Shown in pieces: positions 4,982 to 9,285 of a stretch of 9,285 nt of DNA (positions are counted from its first letter, which is position 1; the number at the start of each line of letters is the position of its first letter). Source of the DNA: an uncultured Neisseria sp. (GTDB taxonomy: Bacteria; Pseudomonadota; Gammaproteobacteria; Burkholderiales; Neisseriaceae); contig CALFOA010000044.1 in assembly GCA_937919795.1 (NCBI GenBank), forward strand, positions 1 through 9,285, read 5' to 3'. A program made the position numbers and the translations under genes. The notes under the pieces were generated by a model. It ran no database searches and was not told the DNA's origin. It saw nothing but the letters and a program-made list of their open reading frames with translations.

Positions 4982-6547
4982 TTATTCCCACTCAATGGTT
5001 GCCGGCGGCTTGCCACTCACATCGTACACCACGCGGTTGATACCGCGTACTTCGTTGATGATGCGGTTAGACACTTTGCCGAGCAGCGAGTAGGGCAACT
5101 CCGCCCAATGCGCGGTCATAAAGTCGCTGGTGACGACCGCGCGCAAGGCGACTACATAGTCGTAAGTGCGGCCGTCGCCCATTACCCCTACCGATTTCAC
5201 CGGCAGGAACACGGCAAAGGCCTGGCTGGTGAGGTCGTACCAGGAAGTACCATTTTCATCGGTGGTGTTGCGCAATTCTTGAATGAAAATATCATCGGCT
5301 TGGCGCAGCAAGTCGGCATATTCTTTTTTCACTTCACCCAGAATGCGCACACCTAAGCCCGGGCCCGGGAAGGGGTGGCGGTACACCATTTCACGCGGCA
5401 GGCCAAGGGCGACGCCCAATTCGCGCACTTCGTCTTTAAACAAATCGCGCAAAGGCTCAAGCAGCTTCAGCTTCATGTTTTCCGGCAGCCCGCCGACATT
5501 GTGGTGGCTCTTGATCGCGTGCGCTTTATTGGTTTTCGCGCCCGCGCTTTCGATTACATCCGGGTAAATGGTGCCTTGCGCCAACCATTTAGCGTTGGTC
5601 AGCTTTTTCTCTTCGGCATCGAATACTTCAATAAATTCGCCACCGATGATTTTGCGTTTTTTCTCCGGATCGGTTACGCCAGCCAGTTTGCTCATAAATT
5701 GCTGTTCGGCATCAACGTGAATCACGCGTACGCCTAAGTTGCGGGCAAACATGTCCATCACCATTTTGCCCTCGTTCAGGCGCAGCAGGCCGTGGTCGAC
5801 AAACACGCAGGTGAGCTGGTCACCGATGGCGCGGTGAATCAGCGCGGCGGCTACTGATGAATCTACTCCGCCAGACAAACCCAAAATCACTTCATCGCTG
5901 CCCACTTGTTCGCGGATTTTGGCGACTGCTTCTTCGATGTAGTTGGGCATGGTCCAGCTCGGTTTGGCACCGGCGATATCCAGCACAAAGCGGTTCAACA
6001 GTGCGCGACCTTGCTTGGTATGGGTGACTTCCGGGTGGAATTGGATACCGTAGAATTGTTTTTCGGCGTGTTCCATCATCGCAATCGGGCAAGACGGGGT
6101 GTCGCCGATCACCACAAAACCTTCAGGCAGTTTGGAGACTTTGTCGCCGTGGCTCATCCATACGTCCAAAGTGTTGGGCTGGCCGTCGTGAATGTCGCGG
6201 GTCAGCTCGCAATCAATGGTTTTGACTTGCGCATAACCGAATTCACGCTGATTACCGGGCGATACTTCGCCGCCCAGATGGTGCGCCATAAACTGCATGC
6301 CGTAGCAAATGCCCAATACCGGCACGCCCAAGTCGAAAATGCCGGTATCGGCCTGGTAATCGGAGTTGTACACCGAATTGGGGCCGCCGGAAAGAATAAT
6401 GGCTTTGGGATTGAAGGCTTTGATGTCGGCCAGCGGCATATCGAAGGAATGCAGTTCACAATACACATGCGCTTCGCGTACGCGGCGGGCGATCAATTGG
6501 GTGACTTGCGAACCGAAGTCGAGGATGAGGATTTTGTCTTGGGTCAT
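4982..6547 (-). CDS. guaA: GMP synthase (glutamine-hydrolysing)
   Basis: This cytoplasmic enzyme makes GMP from XMP, ATP and glutamine, the last step of guanine nucleotide synthesis. It has 521 residues, close to the family's ~525. The N-terminal class I amidotransferase domain starts ILILDFGSQ (6-14) and holds the catalytic triad: Cys81 in GICYGMQ, and His171 and Glu173 in FHPEVTH. The ATP-pyrophosphatase domain begins around 205, with the P-loop LSGGVDSS (224-231) and [11 protein letters not shown] further on. The C-terminal dimerisation domain ends in the conserved KPPATIEWE. The start at 6547 gives the normal [12 protein letters not shown]; an in-frame ATG 17 codons upstream lies beside an inverted repeat and adds residues the family lacks. 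No strong Shine-Dalgarno is seen. The gene is monocistronic here: no guaB is adjacent, and hairpins lie on both sides. Confidence 0.97.
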   Translation of the reverse strand: MTQDKILILDFGSQVTQLIARRVREAHVYCELHSFDMPLADIKAFNPKAIILSGGPNSVYNSDYQADTGIFDLGVPVLGICYGMQFMAHHLGGEVSPGNQREFGYAQVKTIDCELTRDIHDGQPNTLDVWMSHGDKVSKLPEGFVVIGDTPSCPIAMMEHAEKQFYGIQFHPEVTHTKQGRALLNRFVLDIAGAKPSWTMPNYIEEAVAKIREQVGSDEVILGLSGGVDSSVAAALIHRAIGDQLTCVFVDHGLLRLNEGKMVMDMFARNLGVRVIHVDAEQQFMSKLAGVTDPEKKRKIIGGEFIEVFDAEEKKLTNAKWLAQGTIYPDVIESAGAKTNKAHAIKSHHNVGGLPENMKLKLLEPLRDLFKDEVRELGVALGLPREMVYRHPFPGPGLGVRILGEVKKEYADLLRQADDIFIQELRNTTDENGTSWYDLTSQAFAVFLPVKSVGVMGDGRTYDYVVALRAVVTSDFMTAHWAELPYSLLGKVSNRIINEVRGINRVVYDVSGKPPATIEWE

Positions 6548-6575
6548 GATGGTCTTGAGGGAAAATAAAGAGAAA

Positions 6576-6624
6576 ATCAGGCGGTTTGAAAATAACACAT
6601 TGTACCATTTTCAAACCGCCTGAT
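6576..6624 (-). terminator. Perfect 18-bp inverted repeat between the four-helix membrane protein gene and guaA
   Basis: ATCAGGCGGTTTGAAAAT (6576-6593) is exactly repeated in inverse at 6607-6624 around a 13-base loop. On the minus strand the stem is followed by TTTTCTCTTTATTTTCC, so it should terminate transcription of the upstream membrane protein gene, which stops 25 bp earlier. It also lies 29 bp before the guaA start and so could form part of a guaA leader if transcription began upstream. It is not an uptake sequence. Confidence 0.7.
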
Positions 6625-6648
6625 ATACCGCAATCTTGCGCGTTCGGC

Positions 6649-6990
6649 TTAGAGCTCGGGCAAGGATTTGTCCTGTTTGTACGGCACCACGCTACTGCGC
6701 GACAGCAACAGCAAACAACCCAGTATCATCATGCCCAAAGCTACCAAGGGCGAGGTTTCCATCAGATAATTGCTGCGCAGATAAATAGCGGCGCCGATAT
6801 AGATTAACAAGGGGCCGGAGACGATGGATTGTTTGTTGATGCCATCCATCACCAATACGGCGATGCCACCGATGGCAAGACCAATCGCGATCAGGGTGGC
6901 GGTGGCGGGCAGAATGCCGGTGCTTTTTAAAAACCAGATGGCGCCGGCGATAATCAGCAATAAGGGTAGGGCAAGGGAAGAAGGGTTCAC
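6649..6990 (-). CDS. Small four-helix membrane protein of unknown function
   Basis: This is a 113-residue, strongly hydrophobic protein starting at GTG (6990), with GGAG ten bases before it. Four hydrophobic segments are visible at about 6-20, 30-49, 57-71 and 80-97, connected by short loops (LKSTGILP, MDGINKQS, LRSNYLMETS), followed by a hydrophilic tail (SVVPYKQDKSLPEL). The pattern LLIIAGAIWFLKSTGILP resembles the paired-helix arrangement of LiaF-type or DUF5668 membrane domains, but I cannot assign a family with confidence. It lies upstream of guaA in the same orientation, separated by a terminator-like hairpin, so it is probably a separate transcript. An inner-membrane location is the only firm conclusion. 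Confidence 0.7.
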   Translation of the reverse strand: MNPSSLALPLLLIIAGAIWFLKSTGILPATATLIAIGLAIGGIAVLVMDGINKQSIVSGPLLIYIGAAIYLRSNYLMETSPLVALGMMILGCLLLLSRSSVVPYKQDKSLPEL

Positions 6991-7038
6991 CGTTGGAGTG
7001 CTCCGTAGTTAAATCTTGAAGCCATTATTGGGATGTTA

Positions 7039-7050
7039 GGCCTGTCTGAA
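7039..7050 (+). repeat. DNA uptake sequence variant (11 of 12 bases)
   Basis: GGCCTGTCTGAA, with the same first-base change as the copy at 4078-4089, in the intergenic region between the membrane protein gene and the lipoprotein gene. Both variant copies are preceded by A. Confidence 0.6.
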
Positions 7051-7131
7051 AAGAGAGGGTACTCGATTCTTGCGATTTTTTACGTAAACAACGGAATGGC
7101 TGGAGTCGTGGTACGCATTTTTGAGGATAAT

Positions 7132-7172
7132 ATTCAAACAGCCCCACAATTAATTGTAGAGGCTGTTTGAAT
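7132..7172 (-). terminator. Nested inverted repeat at the 3' end of the lipoprotein gene
   Basis: ATTCAAACAGCC (7132-7143) pairs with GGCTGTTTGAAT (7161-7172), and a second exact dyad, ACAAT/ATTGT (7146-7150, 7153-7157), sits inside the loop. It lies nine bases after the lipoprotein stop. The minus-strand tail (ATTATCC) is only weakly T-rich, while on the + strand CAGTATTTTTATTG follows, so it may act as a terminator in either direction or as an mRNA 3' stabiliser. Confidence 0.6.
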
Positions 7173-7180
7173 CAGTATTT

Positions 7181-7612
7181 TTATTGTTTGTTCAATAATC
7201 GGCCGATGATGCGGTCGATTTCTGCTTGTTGGCTTTGAGAGGATTGAACATTCGGGTTGGCACGCAGGCTGGCAACCGGGTGGTCTGGCGTGCGGATCAG
7301 CAAGGAGATGTAGTTTATGCTGTTGCCGCTGCCGCGGGTGTTATAACGCAGATTATAACGGCATTCCGATTCGTACAGACGCTGGCGGTTGGTGGTGACA
7401 TCGACTGTTTCGCTGCTGATGCCGTATTTGGTTAAAGATTGGGCAATTTGTTTATTCAGACCGGGATTGGGGTCTTGGGCGCGGGACAAGATACAGATAT
7501 GGCGGATGTTGTTTAATTGCTCTGCACCATCGGGAGCGAGAGAGGGTTGGTTGCTTTTACAGGCAGATAATAGTGCGATGCTGGCGAGAATAAGTAAGCT
7601 TGTGCGTTTCAT
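7181..7612 (-). CDS. Uncharacterised lipoprotein
   Basis: This is a 143-residue precursor with a typical lipoprotein signal: MKRTSLLILASIALLSAC, lipobox LSAC, lipidated Cys18. The mature part contains IRHICILSRAQDPNPGLNKQI, then a segment ending YGISSETVDV, then a cysteine-bearing ECRYNLRYNTRGSGNSINYISLLI. The order (CI-strand, helix ending in YGI-xTxxV, then RYNLRY with beta strands) recalls small lipoproteins that share an ABC-type alpha/beta fold, such as the Sbal_3080 family, but this is only a resemblance. Apart from Cys18 there are two cysteines, which could form a disulphide. I chose the ATG at 7612 because AAGGA lies seven bases before it and the signal peptide starts there; an in-frame ATG at 7636 adds eight polar residues. 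It is downstream of smpB on the same strand, 68 bp away. The function is unknown; attachment to a membrane facing the periplasm is likely. Confidence 0.8.
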   Translation of the reverse strand: MKRTSLLILASIALLSACKSNQPSLAPDGAEQLNNIRHICILSRAQDPNPGLNKQIAQSLTKYGISSETVDVTTNRQRLYESECRYNLRYNTRGSGNSINYISLLIRTPDHPVASLRANPNVQSSQSQQAEIDRIIGRLLNKQ

Positions 7613-7680
7613 AGGGTTTTCCTTTTGTAGATTCATAGCATACGAAAAGTATTTTAAGCATGGCTAGATGTTAGCATCAA

Positions 7681-8127
7681 TTATCCTGCGTTTTTCATCA
7701 AACGTTGTTTCTCGCGTTTCCAATCGGCTTCTTTCTGGCTTTGGCGTTTGTCGTGCTGCTTTTTGCCTTTGGCTAGGCCGATATCGGCTTTAACATAGCC
7801 GCGTTTGTAATGCAGATTTAAAGGCACAAGGGTATAGCCGGCACGCTCAGTTTTGCCGATTAATTTATTGATTTCGGATTGATTAAGCAGTAACTTGCGC
7901 GGCCGCACCGGATCGGGTTTGACATGGGTGGAGGCGGTTGGCAGCGCGGTGATGTGGCAGCCGACCAGATAAAATGCGCCTTTTTTCCAGTGGATGTAGC
8001 TCTCTTTCAGCTGCACACGACCGGCGCGGATGGCCTTAACTTCCCAGCCGTCTAGCACCAAACCGGCCTCGATTTCATCTTCGATAAAATAGTCGTGAAA
8101 AGCTTTTTTATTATTGGCAATACTCAT
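7681..8127 (-). CDS. smpB: SsrA-binding protein SmpB
   Basis: SmpB binds tmRNA and places it in stalled ribosomes for trans-translation, which rescues the ribosome and tags the unfinished protein for proteolysis. At 148 residues the protein is of normal family length. The N-terminal [20 protein letters not shown] is followed by [19 protein letters not shown], the OB-fold core, and HITALP in the tmRNA-binding barrel. The basic C-terminal tail after [18 protein letters not shown] folds into the decoding centre in the known complexes. The ATG is preceded by only a weak AAAAG site. An exact uptake sequence lies 31 bp upstream. ClpS (right edge) and SmpB both feed ATP-dependent proteolysis, but they are separate transcripts here. 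Confidence 0.97.
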   Translation of the reverse strand: MSIANNKKAFHDYFIEDEIEAGLVLDGWEVKAIRAGRVQLKESYIHWKKGAFYLVGCHITALPTASTHVKPDPVRPRKLLLNQSEINKLIGKTERAGYTLVPLNLHYKRGYVKADIGLAKGKKQHDKRQSQKEADWKREKQRLMKNAG

Positions 8128-8157
8128 GATTCTTTTCGATTCTTTGTTTGATAAGGT

Positions 8158-8169
8158 TTCAGACAGGCA
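8158..8169 (-). repeat. DNA uptake sequence, TG-wadDUS (exact 12-mer)
   Basis: TTCAGACAGGCA on the + strand, single copy in the 127-bp gap between smpB and the DUF1653 gene. Confidence 0.9.
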
Positions 8170-8215
8170 TTATAACGGCGAAATCCGATTCTTGATACCG
8201 AAGGCGAATAAATAC

Positions 8216-8241
8216 AAAGCCGCCTGTGTTTAGGCGGCTAA
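8216..8241 (-). terminator. Rho-independent terminator after the DUF1653 gene
   Basis: AGCCGCCT (8218-8225) and AGGCGGCT (8232-8239) form an 8-bp GC-rich stem with a six-base loop, 13 bp beyond the DUF1653 stop. On the minus strand TTTGTATTTATT follows the stem. Confidence 0.78.
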
Positions 8242-8254
8242 AGAGATCAGCAAA

Positions 8255-8479
8255 TTAAAATACTTGTACTAGGCTGAAACGTGGTACGGTTTCGCCTTGG
8301 TAGTCGACACTTTCTGTAAACATAGCGGCAGGGCGTACCCATAAGCCGTATTCGCCGTATAAAGCGCGGTAGACCACCAGCCATTCTTCCGTTTCCGAAT
8401 GGCGTGCGAGGCCGCTTACTTCGTATAAAGCGCCTTTATAATGGCGATAAATGCCGGGGGCGAGATGAGGGTGGCTCAT
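8255..8479 (-). CDS. DUF1653 family protein
   Basis: This is a 74-residue soluble protein that matches the small DUF1653 family along its whole length: PGIYRHYKGALYEVSGLARHSET (8-30), LVVYRALYGEYGLWVRPAAMF (34-54) and ETVPRF (63-68). The family is widespread in proteobacteria, forms a compact beta-rich domain and has no established function. Its ATG overlaps the stop of the preceding gene in ATGA (8476-8479), so translation is likely coupled to the 62-residue protein upstream. A terminator follows at once, making these the last genes of a short transcript. Confidence 0.93.
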   Translation of the reverse strand: MSHPHLAPGIYRHYKGALYEVSGLARHSETEEWLVVYRALYGEYGLWVRPAAMFTESVDYQGETVPRFSLVQVF

Positions 8480-8664
8480 TTTGATATCTGTTTTTGATAA
8501 TAGCGCTCGATTTTATCGAGGGTAGCCTGATCGCTTGGCACCAGCATGCGCTTTAAAGCTTTCAGGCGCAGGCATTCCATTTGCTGTTGCTCTGAGGCGG
8601 GTGCTGCTTCAAAGCGTGCGATTAATTCGGCCAACTGGCGCTGGGCATTTTCATAAGTATTCAT
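8476..8664 (-). CDS. Small hypothetical protein coupled to the DUF1653 gene
   Basis: This is a 62-residue, mainly helical, charged protein without cysteine. Two predicted helices are visible, NAQRQLAELIARFEAA (5-20) and EQQQMECLRLKALKRMLV (25-42), and then a third, QATLDKIERYYQKQISK. The pattern suggests a helical hairpin that could bind a partner. I do not recognise a family. The frame is open from 8718, but the first 18 codons (with CFDCHF) overlap a terminator-like hairpin after the cold-shock gene, so I prefer the ATG at 8664; neither start has a strong ribosome-binding site. It overlaps the DUF1653 gene by 4 bp (ATGA), which indicates co-expression and perhaps a joint function. Confidence 0.65.
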   Translation of the reverse strand: MNTYENAQRQLAELIARFEAAPASEQQQMECLRLKALKRMLVPSDQATLDKIERYYQKQISK

Positions 8665-8682
8665 GGTATATCGAAAGTGGCA

Positions 8683-8716
8683 GTCAAAACAAATGGCAGG
8701 TTTGAAAAAACCCGCC
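8683..8716 (-). terminator. Probable terminator of the cold-shock gene
   Basis: On the minus strand GGCGGGTTT (8716-8708) pairs with AAACCTGCC (8703-8695), nine pairs including one G-U, around a TTTC loop, and ATTTGTTTTG follows. It lies about 45 bp after the csp stop codon and covers the first codons of the longer alternative frame of the next gene. Confidence 0.6.
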
Positions 8717-8761
8717 ATGATATTGTCCCGGGCTAGCCGGCACTTTTAGTGTGACACTGAA

Positions 8762-8965
8762 TTAAGCAGCTTGGATGTTAGCAGCTTGTTTGCCCTTGGG
8801 GCCAGTGTTCACTTCGAAAGAAACCTTTTGGCCTTCTTTCAAGGTTTTGAAACCATCCATGTTAATCGCAGAGAAGTGAGCGAACAAATCTTCGCCACCT
8901 TCATCAGGAGTGATAAAACCAAAACCTTTTGCGTCGTTAAACCATTTTACAGTACCGGTTGCCAT
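8762..8965 (-). CDS. cspA: Cold-shock family RNA chaperone (CspA/CspD type)
   Basis: This is a 67-residue single cold-shock domain, the standard length. Such proteins bind single-stranded RNA and DNA through aromatic residues and melt mRNA structure. The N-terminus is GTVKWFND (4-11), RNP1 is KGFGFI (13-18) and RNP2 is DLFAHF (26-31). The C-terminus [10 protein letters not shown] is typical. The ribosome-binding site AGGAAG precedes the ATG by ten bases. A likely promoter lies at 9091-9119, which gives a leader of about 120 nt, as in E. coli cspA, where the long leader controls translation by temperature. The divergent neighbour is a probable clpS, the arrangement of cspD-clpS in other proteobacteria; the symbol is therefore by family and not by exact orthology. 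Confidence 0.96.
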   Translation of the reverse strand: MATGTVKWFNDAKGFGFITPDEGGEDLFAHFSAINMDGFKTLKEGQKVSFEVNTGPKGKQAANIQAA

Positions 8966-9090
8966 GAAACACTACTTCCTATAACAAAATTAACAAATAA
9001 AAGCAAAATAGTGCGAAACAGAGCAGAAAGCCCCGTCAACTTGCCAAACCATGACGTTCTTTTATGCGTCAGTCGCTTTGCTTTAAACTC

Positions 9091-9119
9091 TTTTTACCTT
9101 TGTTAAGCAAGGTAGTCAA
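9091..9119 (-). promoter_or_regulatory. Likely sigma-70 promoter of the cold-shock gene
   Basis: On the minus strand TTGACT (9119-9114) and TAAAAA (9096-9091) are separated by 17 bp, 5/6 and 4/6 matches to consensus. Start near 9084 would give a leader of about 118 nt. Confidence 0.45.
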
Positions 9120-9205
9120 GTTTTGATTGGGAAAAAGTGAGAAAATTATTAAAATAAACGAAAAAACAACAATTCGAGATTGAAAATAGGAAATTTAACC
9201 CGACC

Positions 9206-9285
9206 ATGAGTAACATGAACCCATCATCAGGCCATACCTCCGGTGAAACGCAAGTGAAGCGGCCGAAATTGCAGCCGCCGAAGAA
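9206..9285 (+). CDS. clpS: Probable N-terminus of ClpS, ClpA adaptor (cut by the window edge)
   Basis: The first 26 codons of a frame open at the right edge read MSNMNPSSGHTSGETQVKRPKL and then QPPK. A polar, variable tail ending in a K-x-LxPPK segment is how betaproteobacterial ClpS begins, just before the conserved YKVVLLNDDYTPMDF core, which is outside the window. ClpS delivers N-end-rule substrates to the ClpAP protease. Divergent placement beside a cold-shock gene supports the call, since cspD and clpS-clpA are arranged this way in other proteobacteria. AGGAAA lies about 14 bases before the first ATG; a second in-frame ATG at 9215 is possible. Identification rests on a short, poorly conserved part plus context. 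Confidence 0.6.
   Translation, partial: MSNMNPSSGHTSGETQVKRPKLQPPK

Noticed and set aside
5906..6568. Open frame of 220 codons on the + strand
   Set aside because: It lies entirely antisense to guaA, whose family motifs are complete; the product resembles no family and is a frame shadow.
8748..8758. AGTGTGACACT palindrome after the csp stop codon
   Set aside because: Too short, with no T-run; the nearby hairpin at 8695-8716 is a better terminator candidate.
1..9285. CRISPR array, insertion sequence, phage or toxin-antitoxin module
   Set aside because: No regularly spaced repeats, transposase motifs, terminal inverted repeats, phage genes or recognisable toxin-antitoxin pairs were seen on either strand.

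Overview
The window looks like Neisseriaceae chromosome. It carries five exact copies of TGCCTGTCTGAA, the DNA uptake sequence dialect named TG-wadDUS and associated with Neisseria wadsworthii and N. shayeganii, plus two one-mismatch copies. Gene content (dgkA, PCu(A)C chaperone, guaA, smpB, csp/clpS, DUF1653, DUF2062 with a 'vgr-related' HExxH protein) is ordinary betaproteobacterial housekeeping. The species assignment is inferred from the uptake-sequence dialect and is not proved here.

The left edge is different. Bases 1 to about 380 are very GC-rich and encode the N-terminus of an actinobacterial-type glutamate synthase large subunit on the + strand. Bases about 362-682 encode an internal piece of an MFS transporter on the - strand. 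From about 683 to 1831 there is a tryptophan synthase beta-type gene on the - strand that lacks its last ~20 residues. Three unrelated gene pieces within 700 bp, each cut mid-gene, point to a chimeric contig end (library or assembly artefact or contamination) rather than to a biological locus. By chance the TrpB frame stays open through the MFS piece and antisense through gltB to the window edge.

From 1832 rightward the sequence is coherent. dgkA (phosphatidic acid recycling) and a secreted PCu(A)C copper chaperone form a + strand pair ending in a terminator with an adjacent uptake sequence. A DUF2062 membrane protein overlaps a putative zinc metallopeptidase by 8 bp. A tRNA-Thr(UGU) follows with its own consensus promoter and a strong terminator. 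A 320-bp AT-rich non-coding stretch with a small dyad and a direct repeat precedes a 67-residue heavy-metal-associated-domain protein that lacks the metal-binding cysteines. That gene and guaA converge on a terminator made of two inverted uptake sequences.

The right part is mostly - strand: guaA (GMP synthase), a four-helix membrane protein, an uncharacterised lipoprotein, smpB (trans-translation), DUF1653 translationally coupled to a 62-residue hypothetical protein, and a cold-shock protein with a long 5' leader. Divergent from the cold-shock gene, at the right edge, is the beginning of what is probably clpS, an arrangement known from cspD-clpS in other proteobacteria.

I found no convincing new multi-gene system. 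The most noteworthy items are the chimeric left end, the non-canonical TrpB lineage, the cysteine-less HMA protein with its upstream repeats, and the perfect 18-bp inverted repeat in front of guaA.
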